A stretch of DNA of 64,000 bases from Microbacterium enclense (lineage in GTDB: Bacteria; Actinomycetota; Actinomycetes; Actinomycetales; Microbacteriaceae). The stretch is from the NCBI RefSeq assembly GCF_004022425.1, contig NZ_RBZY01000006.1, positions 1 through 64,000 of the forward strand, in the 5' to 3' direction. A model generated the notes under the pieces. The model was not told where the DNA came from. It saw only the letters and a list, made by a program, of their open reading frames with translations, and ran no database searches. Position numbers and translations under genes: made by a program. Positions 35,274-45,618 of this stretch are shown piece after piece. Numbering within the stretch: the first letter of the stretch is position 1; each line of letters starts with the position of its first letter.

Positions 35274-36296
35274 TTGCCAGGAAACGCCACCACCCGCTTC
35301 GACGACGTGGCCCTCGTCTCGGTCGCCAGTGTGCTGCCCAGCCGCGTGACCACGTCCGACGACATCGAGGAGAGGCTGGCGCCCGCGCTGTCGCGGCTGA
35401 AGCTCAAGCCGGGGCTCCTGCGCCGCGTCGCCGGGGTCGTCGAGCGGCGCAACTGGGCCGAGGGCGAGTCCTCCGACGAGGCGACGATCGCCGCGGGCAA
35501 GCAGGCCCTCGCCGAAGCGGGGGTCGACCCGAGCGAGGTCGGCCTCATCATCAACACCTCCGTGACGCGCAAACACCTCGAGCCCTCGGTCGCGGTGCGC
35601 CTGCACCACGGCCTCGGGCTGCCGAGTTCGGCGATCAACTTCGACGTCGCCAACGCCTGCCTGGGGTTCATCAACGGCATGAGCCTCGCGGCCGGCATGA
35701 TCCAGTCCGGACAGGTCAAGTACGCCCTCATCGTCAACGGCGAGGATGCCGACGAGATCCAGGTCAACACGATCAATCGGCTGGTGCGCGAAGACCTCGA
35801 CCGCGACGCCTTCATGCAGGAGTTCGCGTCGCTGACGCTCGGTTCGGGTGCCGCGGCCGCGGTGCTCGGGCGCGCCAGCGACCACCCCGAGGGGCACCGG
35901 ATCGTCGGCGGCGTCACGCGCGCGGCGACGGAATTCTACGACCTGTGCGTCGGCAGCGTCGACGGCATGTTCACCGACGCCAAGGCGCTCCTCAAGGGCG
36001 GCCTCGACCTCGTCGTGTCGGCGTGGAAGGAGGCGAAGGGCGAGTTCTCGTGGACGGGGATGGACCGCTACGTCACCCACCAGGTGTCGTCGGTGCACAC
36101 GTCCGCGATCGTCCGGGCGGCGAAGCTCGACCGCGGCCGGGTGCCCGTGACCTACCCGCACCTCGGCAACGTCGGCCCCGCCTCGATCCCGATCACCCTG
36201 GCCGCCGAGCAGAACACCCTGCGCCGCGGCGATCGCGTGCTGCTGATGGGAGTGGGCTCCGGGCTGAACACCGGGATGCTGGAGCTGGCCTGGTGA
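35274..36296 (+). CDS. oleA: OleA-type thiolase, head-to-head acyl-CoA condensation
   Basis: 340 residues. KAS III/thiolase fold with the active-site Cys at 129 (FDVANACLGFINGM), later YVTHQVSSVHT (His) and LGNVGPASIPITLA (Asn). OleA joins two acyl-CoAs (Claisen) to a beta-keto acid. TTG at 35274 is preferred because GGGAG lies 5 nt upstream and the protein aligns from there; the ATG at 35260 is out of frame. A TATCCT at 35191 could be a -10 in the 140-bp gap (no good -35). The next gene overlaps by 4 bp (GTGA). A FabH role is less likely because an OleBC and an OleD follow. Confidence 0.9.
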   Translation: MPGNATTRFDDVALVSVASVLPSRVTTSDDIEERLAPALSRLKLKPGLLRRVAGVVERRNWAEGESSDEATIAAGKQALAEAGVDPSEVGLIINTSVTRKHLEPSVAVRLHHGLGLPSSAINFDVANACLGFINGMSLAAGMIQSGQVKYALIVNGEDADEIQVNTINRLVREDLDRDAFMQEFASLTLGSGAAAAVLGRASDHPEGHRIVGGVTRAATEFYDLCVGSVDGMFTDAKALLKGGLDLVVSAWKEAKGEFSWTGMDRYVTHQVSSVHTSAIVRAAKLDRGRVPVTYPHLGNVGPASIPITLAAEQNTLRRGDRVLLMGVGSGLNTGMLELAW

Positions 36297-38959
36297 TCAT
36301 CACCGGCCCGTCCGCGATGCGTCCCCCGGCCGGCCTGCCCGGTCTCGACCCGGCGTCGTCCCGGCTCGTCGAGGTCGACGGAGCGGGCGCCGACGCCGGG
36401 AGCCGGCGCACGTGGCACGTCCTCGACACCGGCGCAGCGCTCGAGCGCCGCGGGATCACTCCGGTGGGCACGATCGTCGCCGTGCACGGCAACCCGACCT
36501 GGTCGTATCTGTGGCGGGCGCTGGTGACCGCGTCGCTCGCGCGCGCCGACGCGGGCGATCCCGCCTGGCGCGTCGTCGCCGTGGACCAGCTCGAGATGGG
36601 CTTCTCCGACCGCACCGACCTCCGGCGCACGCTCGATCAGCGCATCACCGATCTGGCCGGCCTCGTCGACGCCCTCGGCATCCACGATCCGATCGTGACC
36701 ATCGGGCACGACTGGGGCGGGCCGGTGTCGCTGGGGTGGGCGGTCCGCCACCGAGAGCGGCTCGCCGCGGTGATCGCGCTGAACACGGCGGTGCACCACC
36801 CCGACGACGCTCCCCTGCCGTTCCCGCTGCGCGTCGCCACCGCACGCGGTGTGCTCGCCGCCGGGACGACGGGCACGACCGCGTTCCTGGACACGACCCT
36901 GGCCCTCGCCGACCTCGATCCTGCGGTGCGCGCGGCCTTCCGCGCTCCGTACGCCACCGCCGCCCGGCGTCGCGGGATCGGCGGGTTCGTCGCGGACATC
37001 CCGGCGACGGCCGCTGACGAGAGCACGCCGGCGTTGAGGGCCCTGTCCGCCGGGCTGCGCGACCTCGACGTCCCCGCCCTCCTGCTGCGCGGACCGAAGG
37101 ACCCCGTGTTCCTCGAGTCCCACCTCGATGACCTCCTCGACCGGCTGCCCCACGCCGACGTGCACCGCTACGAGGGCGCCGGGCACCTGATGGCCGAAGA
37201 ACGCCCGTACGCCGAGGCGGTGCTCGACTGGCTCGCCGAGAAGGGCTTTGTGGATGCCGGCTCCCCGGCACCGGCGCTCGCGACGGCAGACGGCGCGGAC
37301 GCCGACGAGCCCGCCCCCGCGCCCCTGTGGGAGGCGCTCACGGCTCGGCGCGACGACGACGATGTCGCGGTCATCGACATGTCCACGGGCTTCGGTGGCG
37401 CGGGGCTCCGGGTCAGCTGGCGGCGGCTCGCTGCCCGCGTCGACGAGCTGGCCGCGGGTCTGGACGTGCTGGGCGTCCGCGCCGGCGACCGCGTCTCGCT
37501 CCTCGTCCCGCCCGGACCCACGCTCACCGCCGTGCTGTACGCGTGCCTGCGCATCGGGGCCGTCGTCGTCGTGGCCGACCGGGGGCTCGGCATCCGGGGC
37601 CTGTCCCGCGCGGTCCGCGGGGCGGTTCCCGACGTGGTGATCGGCGAGCTCGCGGGGCTGTCGGCCGCGCGGGCCCTCGGCTGGCCGGGACGCCGACTGT
37701 CGGCAGTGGCCCTCCCCGCCGCGACGATGCGGGCGCTGGGTGTCGAAGCGAGCCTGGCCGACGTCGCCCGCGCGGGGCGCGGTCAGCCCCTCCCGGCACC
37801 GCCGACCGCGGACGCTGATGCCGCCGTGCTCTTCACCTCAGGGTCGACGGGACCGGCGAAGGGCGTCGTCTACACGCATCGCCAACTGTCGTCGCTGCGC
37901 GACGCCCTGGCAGAGCATTTCGACGTCGGACCCGACACCGGGCTCGTGACCGGCTTCGCTCCCTTCGCCCTCCTCGGGCCGGCGCTCGGCACACGCTCGG
38001 CGACCCCCGACATGGACGTCTCCGCGCCGCGGACCCTGACGGCCGCCGCCGTAGCCGCGGCGGTCCGCGCCTCGGACGCGCGCATCGTGTTCCTCTCCCC
38101 CGCAGCGGTGCGCAACGTAGTCGCCACCGCTTCGGCGCTCGGCCCCGAGGAGCGCGCCGCCCTCGCGCGCGTGGAGACGTTCCTGTCGACCGGGGCGCCG
38201 GTGGGCACGCCCCTGCTGCGCCAGGCTCAGCAGCTCATGCCGAACGCGACGGCGCACACGCCGTACGGCATGACCGAGTGCCTGCTCGTGGCCGACGTCA
38301 CGCTCCCCGAGATCGAGGATGCCGCGGCATCCGGCGATCGCGGCGTGTGCGTGGGGCGGCCGATCGGCCGCGGTCGCGTGCGCATCGCCGCTCTGGACGC
38401 CGACGGGCGCGCCACCGGCACCCCGACGACGGACGCCGGTGTCACCGGCGAGGTCGTCATCAGCGCCCCGCACCTGAAGCGCGGCTACTTCCGGCTGCAT
38501 CTCACCGACCGGGAGGCGACCCGCGACCTCGGCGACCTCCGGGGTCGCTGGCACCGCACGGGCGACGTCGGTCACCTCCATGCCGACGGACGACTGTGGA
38601 TCGAGGGGCGACTCCCCCACGTCATCACGACACCCCAGGGGCCGGTCACCCCCGTCGGCATCGAACAGGACGTCGAGGCGGTGTCCGGCGTGGTCCGCGC
38701 CGCCGCCGTCGGCGTCGGCCCGGTGGGCCGTCAGGTGGTCGTCGTCGTACTCGAACGCGAGCCCGGCGTGCGGCGCGCGGGCGTGGCATCCGCGGGGCTC
38801 GGCGAAGTCGTCCGGGCGGCGACGTCGCAGCCGGTGGCGGCGGTGCTGGTCGTGCCGTCGCTTCCCACCGACATCCGCCACAACTCCAAGATCGATCGCT
38901 CACGGCTCTCCGCGTGGGCCGAGCGGATCCTGGCCGGCGAACGGCCGACGACGCCGTGA
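36293..38959 (+). CDS. oleBC: OleBC fusion: beta-lactone decarboxylase + beta-lactone synthetase
   Basis: 888 residues. Residues ~1-320 are an alpha/beta-hydrolase of the haloalkane-dehalogenase type with Asp140 as nucleophile (TIGHDWGGPVSLGW) and a later His in YEGAGHLMAEERPY: OleB. From ~350 is an AMP-forming ligase-like domain with LFTSGSTGPAKGVVYTHRQL, HTPYGMTECLL and HNSKIDRSRLSAW: OleC. OleC closes the beta-hydroxy acid to a beta-lactone with ATP; OleB removes CO2 to give a cis-olefin. The fusion occurs in actinobacteria such as Micrococcus luteus. GTG start overlaps oleA; the stop overlaps oleD. Confidence 0.92.
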   Translation: MIITGPSAMRPPAGLPGLDPASSRLVEVDGAGADAGSRRTWHVLDTGAALERRGITPVGTIVAVHGNPTWSYLWRALVTASLARADAGDPAWRVVAVDQLEMGFSDRTDLRRTLDQRITDLAGLVDALGIHDPIVTIGHDWGGPVSLGWAVRHRERLAAVIALNTAVHHPDDAPLPFPLRVATARGVLAAGTTGTTAFLDTTLALADLDPAVRAAFRAPYATAARRRGIGGFVADIPATAADESTPALRALSAGLRDLDVPALLLRGPKDPVFLESHLDDLLDRLPHADVHRYEGAGHLMAEERPYAEAVLDWLAEKGFVDAGSPAPALATADGADADEPAPAPLWEALTARRDDDDVAVIDMSTGFGGAGLRVSWRRLAARVDELAAGLDVLGVRAGDRVSLLVPPGPTLTAVLYACLRIGAVVVVADRGLGIRGLSRAVRGAVPDVVIGELAGLSAARALGWPGRRLSAVALPAATMRALGVEASLADVARAGRGQPLPAPPTADADAAVLFTSGSTGPAKGVVYTHRQLSSLRDALAEHFDVGPDTGLVTGFAPFALLGPALGTRSATPDMDVSAPRTLTAAAVAAAVRASDARIVFLSPAAVRNVVATASALGPEERAALARVETFLSTGAPVGTPLLRQAQQLMPNATAHTPYGMTECLLVADVTLPEIEDAAASGDRGVCVGRPIGRGRVRIAALDADGRATGTPTTDAGVTGEVVISAPHLKRGYFRLHLTDREATRDLGDLRGRWHRTGDVGHLHADGRLWIEGRLPHVITTPQGPVTPVGIEQDVEAVSGVVRAAAVGVGPVGRQVVVVVLEREPGVRRAGVASAGLGEVVRAATSQPVAAVLVVPSLPTDIRHNSKIDRSRLSAWAERILAGERPTTP

Positions 38960-39915
38960 AGGTCCTGGCCACCGGCGCGTCCGGGTTCCTCGGACGCGCG
39001 GTCGTGCGCGCACTCCAGGACGCCGGGCACGACGTGCGCACGCTCCAGCGCCGCCCCTCGGGTGTCGTCGGCGCCGACGATCGCCGGGGCTCGGTGACCG
39101 ACCCGGATGCCACGTCCGCCGCGGTCGCCGGAGTCGACGCCGTCGTGCATCTGGCCGCGAAGGTGTCGCTCGCGGGCGACCCGGCCGAGTTCCGCGCGGT
39201 CAACGTCGAGGGAACGCGCACACTCCTGGACGCCGCTGCGGCGGCCGGTGTCTCGCGCATCGTGCACGTCTCGTCGCCGTCGGTCGCCCACGCCGGGCAC
39301 GCTCTGGCGGGGGTGGGCGCCGAGCCCGCCGATCCCGTCGGGGCCCGCGGCGAGTACGCCCGCACGAAGGCCGAGGCCGAGCTCCTCGCCCTCTCGCGCG
39401 CGGGGGACACCGCATCCCTCGTCGCGATCCGACCGCACCTCGTGTGGGGCCCCGGCGACACGCAGCTCATCGCGCGCGTCGTCGACCGCGCCCGGCGCGG
39501 CCGCCTGCCGCTGCTCAACGGCGGGACGGCCCTCATCGACTCGACGTACGTCGACAACGCCGCGTCCGGCATCGTCGCGGCGCTCGCGCACGTCGACAAG
39601 GTCAGCGGGCGGGCCTACGTCCTCACCAACGGTGAGCCGCGACCCGTGGGCGACCTGCTCGCCGGGATCTGCCGGGCGGCGGGTGTCCGGCCGCCGCGGT
39701 TCAGCGTCCCCGCCGGGCTGGCGCGCGCCGCGGGCGGGCTCGTCGAGCGGATCTGGGCCGTGCGCCCGGGCAGCGACGAACCGCCCATGACCCGCTTCCT
39801 CGCCGAGCAGCTCTCCACCGCCCACTGGTTCGACCAGACCGAGATCCGCCGCGACCTGCGCTGGACGCCCGCCGTCTCGATCGACGAGGGACTGCGCCGC
39901 CTCGCCCGCGCCTAG
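38956..39915 (+). CDS. oleD: OleD-type 2-alkyl-3-oxoalkanoate reductase
   Basis: 319 residues, extended SDR. NAD(P) motif ATGASGFLGRAVVRAL at the start, then HLAAKVSLAGDPAEFRAVNV, VSSPSVAH and Y-x3-K (YARTKAEAELL), with RPHLVWGPGDTQLI. Reduces the OleA beta-keto acid to the beta-hydroxy acid used by OleC. GTG in a GTGA overlap. Last gene of the operon; a 75-nt two-stem hairpin lies 34 bp downstream. The family also covers 3-beta-HSD-like enzymes, but the neighbours decide the call. Confidence 0.9.
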   Translation: MKVLATGASGFLGRAVVRALQDAGHDVRTLQRRPSGVVGADDRRGSVTDPDATSAAVAGVDAVVHLAAKVSLAGDPAEFRAVNVEGTRTLLDAAAAAGVSRIVHVSSPSVAHAGHALAGVGAEPADPVGARGEYARTKAEAELLALSRAGDTASLVAIRPHLVWGPGDTQLIARVVDRARRGRLPLLNGGTALIDSTYVDNAASGIVAALAHVDKVSGRAYVLTNGEPRPVGDLLAGICRAAGVRPPRFSVPAGLARAAGGLVERIWAVRPGSDEPPMTRFLAEQLSTAHWFDQTEIRRDLRWTPAVSIDEGLRRLARA

Positions 39916-39948
39916 CTCTCGGCATCCGTCCCCCGCCGCCCCCGGCCC

Positions 39949-40023
39949 CTGCCGATAAACGCGATTCCTCTCGAGACACGCGGTGTCGTCGCGTGTCTCG
40001 AGAGGTACGGCGTTTATCGGCAG
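39949..40023. terminator. two-tier 75-nt hairpin between oleD and katG
   Basis: Outer stem 39949-39962 with 40010-40023 (14 bp) and inner stem 39967-39981 with 39991-40005 (15 bp), both perfect, separated by a 4/4-nt internal loop (GATT/TACG), apical loop 9 nt. Between convergent stops. Bidirectional terminator most likely; could be a dispersed repeat. Confidence 0.75.
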
Positions 40024-40081
40024 TCCGGACGGCATCCCGAAGGCCCGCCCGCAGCGGGGACGGACCTTCCGGATGCGGGAC

Positions 40082-42798
<2,717 letters not shown>

Positions 42799-42813
42799 GG
42801 TTCCACCCTACGT

Positions 42814-42834
42814 ATTTTTGACTAAATCAAAAAT
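42814..42834 (-). promoter_or_regulatory. Fur/PerR-type operator of furA-katG
   Basis: Perfect palindrome ATTTTTGA-N5-TCAAAAAT (42814-42821 and 42827-42834), centre CTAAA. It is by far the most AT-rich stretch seen in the window and lies just ahead of the furA ATG, so the repressor would block the promoter. AGGGTGG follows as ribosome-binding site. Confidence 0.85.
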
Positions 42835-42868
42835 GACGCGCCGGGGAACGACCGGAACCGGGGACGCC

Positions 42869-43864
42869 TCAGCCCGCCGTCAGCGTGGGAGTGCCGGCCT
42901 CGTACTCGGTGACGTCGCCCGTCTCGCCCGCGCGCACGGCCCGGCGGCCCACCCAGAGCATGTAGGCCAGGAAGATCCCCAGCGCCGCCGCGCCGATCGC
43001 GATCTTGAGCTGCCAGGGCAGCATCGACGGCGTGACGAATCCCTCCACGAGGCCCGACAGGCCCAGGGCGAACACCAGCCCCACCGCGACCGTCGCGAGC
43101 GCGCGCCCCTCGGCGGCGAGCGCGGCGGCGCGGGTGCGGCGCCCCGGAGCGACCCACGCCCAGAAGATGTGCAGTCCGGCCGCCCCCGCGACGAAGATCG
43201 CCGTGAGCTCCAGCAGGCCGTGCGGGAGGATGAACTGGAAGAACACGTCGGTGCGGTCGAACGCGATCATGATCGCGGCCGACGACCCCACGCCGACGGC
43301 GTTCTGCATGAGGACCATGAGGGGCCAGAAACCCGTCACCCCGAAGATCACGCACTGCGCTGCGATCCACGCGTTGTTCGTCCACACGGTGCCGGCGAAG
43401 ATCGCGTTCGGGTTCTCGCGGTAATACTGCACGAACTGCTCGTCGGCGTAGTTCTGCAGCTGGCTGCGCGCGCCCATCGCCGCGACGGCGGCCGGGTCGG
43501 ACGAGATCCACAGCGCCATGAACGTCGCCACGACGACGAACGCGACCGTGACCGCGAGCGTCGTCCAGCGCACGCGGTACAGCGCGGCCGGGAGCTGCCA
43601 CAGGAAGAACCTCGGCACCTGACGCAGCACGTTCTCGCGGACACCGGTGAGCCGCAGGCGGGTGCGCGCCAGGAGGATCGAGACATAGTCCCCCTGCGGC
43701 GTCCGGCCGGCCGACGTCTTGATGTCGGCGAGGTCGGCCGACGCCGCCCGGTAGCGGGTGACCAGTTCGTCCACCTCGGGACCGGTGAGCCGGCGCCGGC
43801 GCCCCAGTTCGTCGAGGCGTGCCCACTCCTGCCGGCGGGCGGCGGTGAGGGCGTCGAGGTCCAT
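42869..43864 (-). CDS. SpoIIM-family membrane protein
   Basis: 331 residues from the ATG at 43864, with an N-terminal soluble helix bundle (~1-80) and about five membrane helices in a stage II sporulation protein M (DUF95) fold: VTVAFVVVATFMALWI, NNAWIAAQCVIFGVTGFWPL, GLLELTAIFVAGAAGLHIFW. Known from Bacillus: SpoIIM works in the engulfment complex; in non-sporulating actinobacteria (Rv3694c) its role is unknown, though it is always near MoxR/DUF58 and RDD genes. Here it is separated from those by 7.7 kb. TACAGT ends 7 nt before its ATG. Confidence 0.88.
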   Translation of the reverse strand: MDLDALTAARRQEWARLDELGRRRRLTGPEVDELVTRYRAASADLADIKTSAGRTPQGDYVSILLARTRLRLTGVRENVLRQVPRFFLWQLPAALYRVRWTTLAVTVAFVVVATFMALWISSDPAAVAAMGARSQLQNYADEQFVQYYRENPNAIFAGTVWTNNAWIAAQCVIFGVTGFWPLMVLMQNAVGVGSSAAIMIAFDRTDVFFQFILPHGLLELTAIFVAGAAGLHIFWAWVAPGRRTRAAALAAEGRALATVAVGLVFALGLSGLVEGFVTPSMLPWQLKIAIGAAALGIFLAYMLWVGRRAVRAGETGDVTEYEAGTPTLTAG

Positions 43865-43871
43865 GTGGTCA

Positions 43872-43877
43872 ACTGTA
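43872..43877 (-). promoter_or_regulatory. -10 element of the SpoIIM gene (leaderless spacing)
   Basis: TACAGT on the minus strand, 7 nt before ATG 43864. It lies in the 16-bp gap to the divergent RDD gene, leaving no room for a ribosome-binding site on this side. Confidence 0.45.
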
Positions 43878-43880
43878 CGC

Positions 43881-44729
43881 ATGGCATCCCCCGCGGCATC
43901 CTCCCCGGTCCCGGTGTCGGCGACGGCGCGACTGGACGCGGCGTCCGACGAGACCCTCACCGGCGAGGCCGTGGCCCTGGACGTCCAGCCGCTCGGGTTC
44001 TTCCTGCGGGCGGCCGGATGCCTCATCGACATGGTCGCGGGGATCCTGCTGCTCATCGCGGGATCACTCCTGCTCTCCGTGCTCGTTGCCAGCGGGACGA
44101 TCCCGGACAGCGCCTTCCGCATCGGCGTGATCGTGCTGCTCGTCGCCGTGACTGTCGCGATTCCCACGGCCGTCGAGACGCTGTCGCGGGGGCGGAGCCT
44201 CGGCCGCTGGGCCGTCGGCGGCCGCATCGTGCGCGTCGACGGCGGCGCGCCCGGATTCCGACAGGCCCTGATCCGCGCGCTCGCGGGCGTTCTGGAGCTG
44301 TGGTTCACTCTCGGCGGTCTCGCCGCGATCGTGGGGATGTTCACGCCGCGCGCCCAACGCCTGGGCGACCTGCTGGCGGGCACGGCGTGCGAACGCACGC
44401 GCACCCGCCCCCTCCCCACGGCGGCGCCCGGCATCCCGCCCGGCATGGAGGCCTGGGCCGCGGTGGCCGATGTGTCGCGCCTGCCCGACCGGTTGGCCGC
44501 CCGGATGGCGCAGTTCGTCCGGGGCGCGGACGCCCTCGAGCCGGCCGCCCGCGCTCGCGTGGCCGCGGGCCTCGCCGACGCGGTCCGCCCCTACGTCGCG
44601 CCGCTTCCCGCCGCGGATCCCGAGACTCTGGTGCGAGCGGCCGCCGCCGTGCGCCGCGACCGCGAGTATCGCGCGCTGATCCTGGAGAACGAGCGCGCCG
44701 CCGCCCTCACCCCCACTTCTGGTGCGTGA
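43881..44729 (+). CDS. RDD-family membrane protein
   Basis: 282 residues. RDD domain at ~30-165: the Arg of LGFFLRAAGCLIDMVAGIL, three hydrophobic segments, and RAQRLGDLLAGTACER; then a long soluble C-terminal part (~170-282). ATG 16 bp from the divergent SpoIIM gene. Matches Rv3695 beside Rv3694c. Function unknown; RDD proteins elsewhere act as small-ion transporters or envelope factors. Confidence 0.85.
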   Translation: MASPAASSPVPVSATARLDAASDETLTGEAVALDVQPLGFFLRAAGCLIDMVAGILLLIAGSLLLSVLVASGTIPDSAFRIGVIVLLVAVTVAIPTAVETLSRGRSLGRWAVGGRIVRVDGGAPGFRQALIRALAGVLELWFTLGGLAAIVGMFTPRAQRLGDLLAGTACERTRTRPLPTAAPGIPPGMEAWAAVADVSRLPDRLAARMAQFVRGADALEPAARARVAAGLADAVRPYVAPLPAADPETLVRAAAAVRRDREYRALILENERAAALTPTSGA

Positions 44730-44783
44730 GTCGCCACGATTCGTCGCTTCGGGCCGCGGTCAGGCGACGAATGCTGGCGACTC
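44728..44783. terminator. hairpin between the RDD gene and DUF3499
   Basis: Arms 44728-44747 and 44764-44783 pair over 20 nt with one 2-nt internal mismatch, 16-nt loop; extra pairs extend the base. Between convergent stops, similar in plan to the hairpin at 39949-40023. Confidence 0.7.
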
Positions 44784-44800
44784 GCGCGGGTGACCCCGGG

Positions 44801-45007
44801 TCAGGCGCGAAGGGTTTCGTGCCGCACGACGACCCAGCCCCGCGGAACCGACAGACGCTCGGCGTGCTGCGCGCAGAGGTCGTGCGCGTGCGGATCGCTC
44901 GCACGACCGAGCGGGCCCAGGGCGGCCATCTGGTCGCCGTAGTCGTAGGTGAGGGTGCTGATCGCCTCGCGGGCGCATCCCACCTTCGAGCAGAGTCTGT
45001 CGCGCAT
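44801..45007 (-). CDS. DUF3499 small protein
   Basis: 68 residues. Cys6 and Cys11 (LCSKVGCARE) and a later DLCAQHAERL give a likely zinc site (C-x4-C plus H/C-x2-H). Matches the DUF3499 family (Rv3258c), an actinobacterial conserved small protein of unknown role, usually between manB/manA and the Rv3259-type metallopeptidase. ATG at 45007; TAGGCT lies 8 nt upstream. Here it is separated from its usual neighbours by the MarR/oxidoreductase pair. Confidence 0.85.
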   Translation of the reverse strand: MRDRLCSKVGCAREAISTLTYDYGDQMAALGPLGRASDPHAHDLCAQHAERLSVPRGWVVVRHETLRA

Positions 45008-45018
45008 CGCGGGCCAGC

Positions 45019-45531
45019 CTAGGCCGATGCCGCGCCGGGCCGACGACGCCGCGCCGCGGCCGAGCGGGGTGGGTCGGCGCGCAGGCGGGCCGCCGCGCGA
45101 CCCAACACGTCCGCGAGCGCCTCGACGTCGGCATCGTCGAGCGCTGCGAACAGGAGACGGTGAACGGCTTCGATGTGGCCGGGGAACACCGTCGCGAGCG
45201 TCGCCCGGCCCGCGTCGGTGAGTGTCACGACGACGCTGCGCTCGTCCTCCGGTGACGGGGCGCGGGTCACGAGCCCCCGTTGCTCGAGCAGCTGCGCCTG
45301 GTAGGTGAGGCCGCTGCGGCTGTAGACGACGCCGTCCGCGAGATCGGTCATGCGGAGCGCGCCTCCGGGAGCGTCGCCGAGTCGGGCGAGCAGCTGGAAC
45401 TGCACGTACCCGAGGTCACCCGCTTCTCGCAGCTGCTTCTCGACGGCGTGCCGCACCAGGCTGCTCACCTCGGTGAACGCGAAGTACGCGTCGAGCTGCC
45501 GCGGAGTCAGGGCGGTGGGGAGATCGGTCAT
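45019..45531 (-). CDS. MarR-family transcriptional regulator
   Basis: 170 residues. Winged helix (LGYVQFQLLARLGDAPGGAL, MTDLADGVVYSRSGLTYQA, LVTRAPSPEDERSVVVTLTD, the last being the wing D-x-R-x-x-x-V-x-L-T). Divergent from an MDR oxidoreductase; the 87-bp shared region holds two identical 18-bp palindromes, the likely operators. MarR repressors usually sense phenolic or oxidative ligands. ATG with AAGGTAGGA upstream. The basic tail (RRRRPG) is low-complexity. Confidence 0.9.
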   Translation of the reverse strand: MTDLPTALTPRQLDAYFAFTEVSSLVRHAVEKQLREAGDLGYVQFQLLARLGDAPGGALRMTDLADGVVYSRSGLTYQAQLLEQRGLVTRAPSPEDERSVVVTLTDAGRATLATVFPGHIEAVHRLLFAALDDADVEALADVLGRAAARLRADPPRSAAARRRRPGAASA

Positions 45532-45546
45532 GCGTCAATCCTACCT

Positions 45547-45564
45547 TGCTTCGAGTTCGAAGCA
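45547..45564. promoter_or_regulatory. MarR operator copy 1
   Basis: TGCTTCGA-GT-TCGAAGCA, an 8-bp-arm palindrome, directly ahead of the marR start. TTGCTT (45546-45551) and TACCGT (45569-45574), 17 bp apart, make a plausible promoter for the oxidoreductase that this site would cover. Confidence 0.8.
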
Positions 45565-45581
45565 GTGCTACCGTCCTCATA

Positions 45582-45599
45582 TGCTTCGAGTTCGAAGCA
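45582..45599. promoter_or_regulatory. MarR operator copy 2
   Basis: Identical 18-bp palindrome, 35 bp downstream of copy 1 (start to start), ahead of the oxidoreductase ribosome-binding site GAAAGGA. Confidence 0.8.
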
Positions 45600-45618
45600 C
45601 CAACGAAAGGACGTCACC

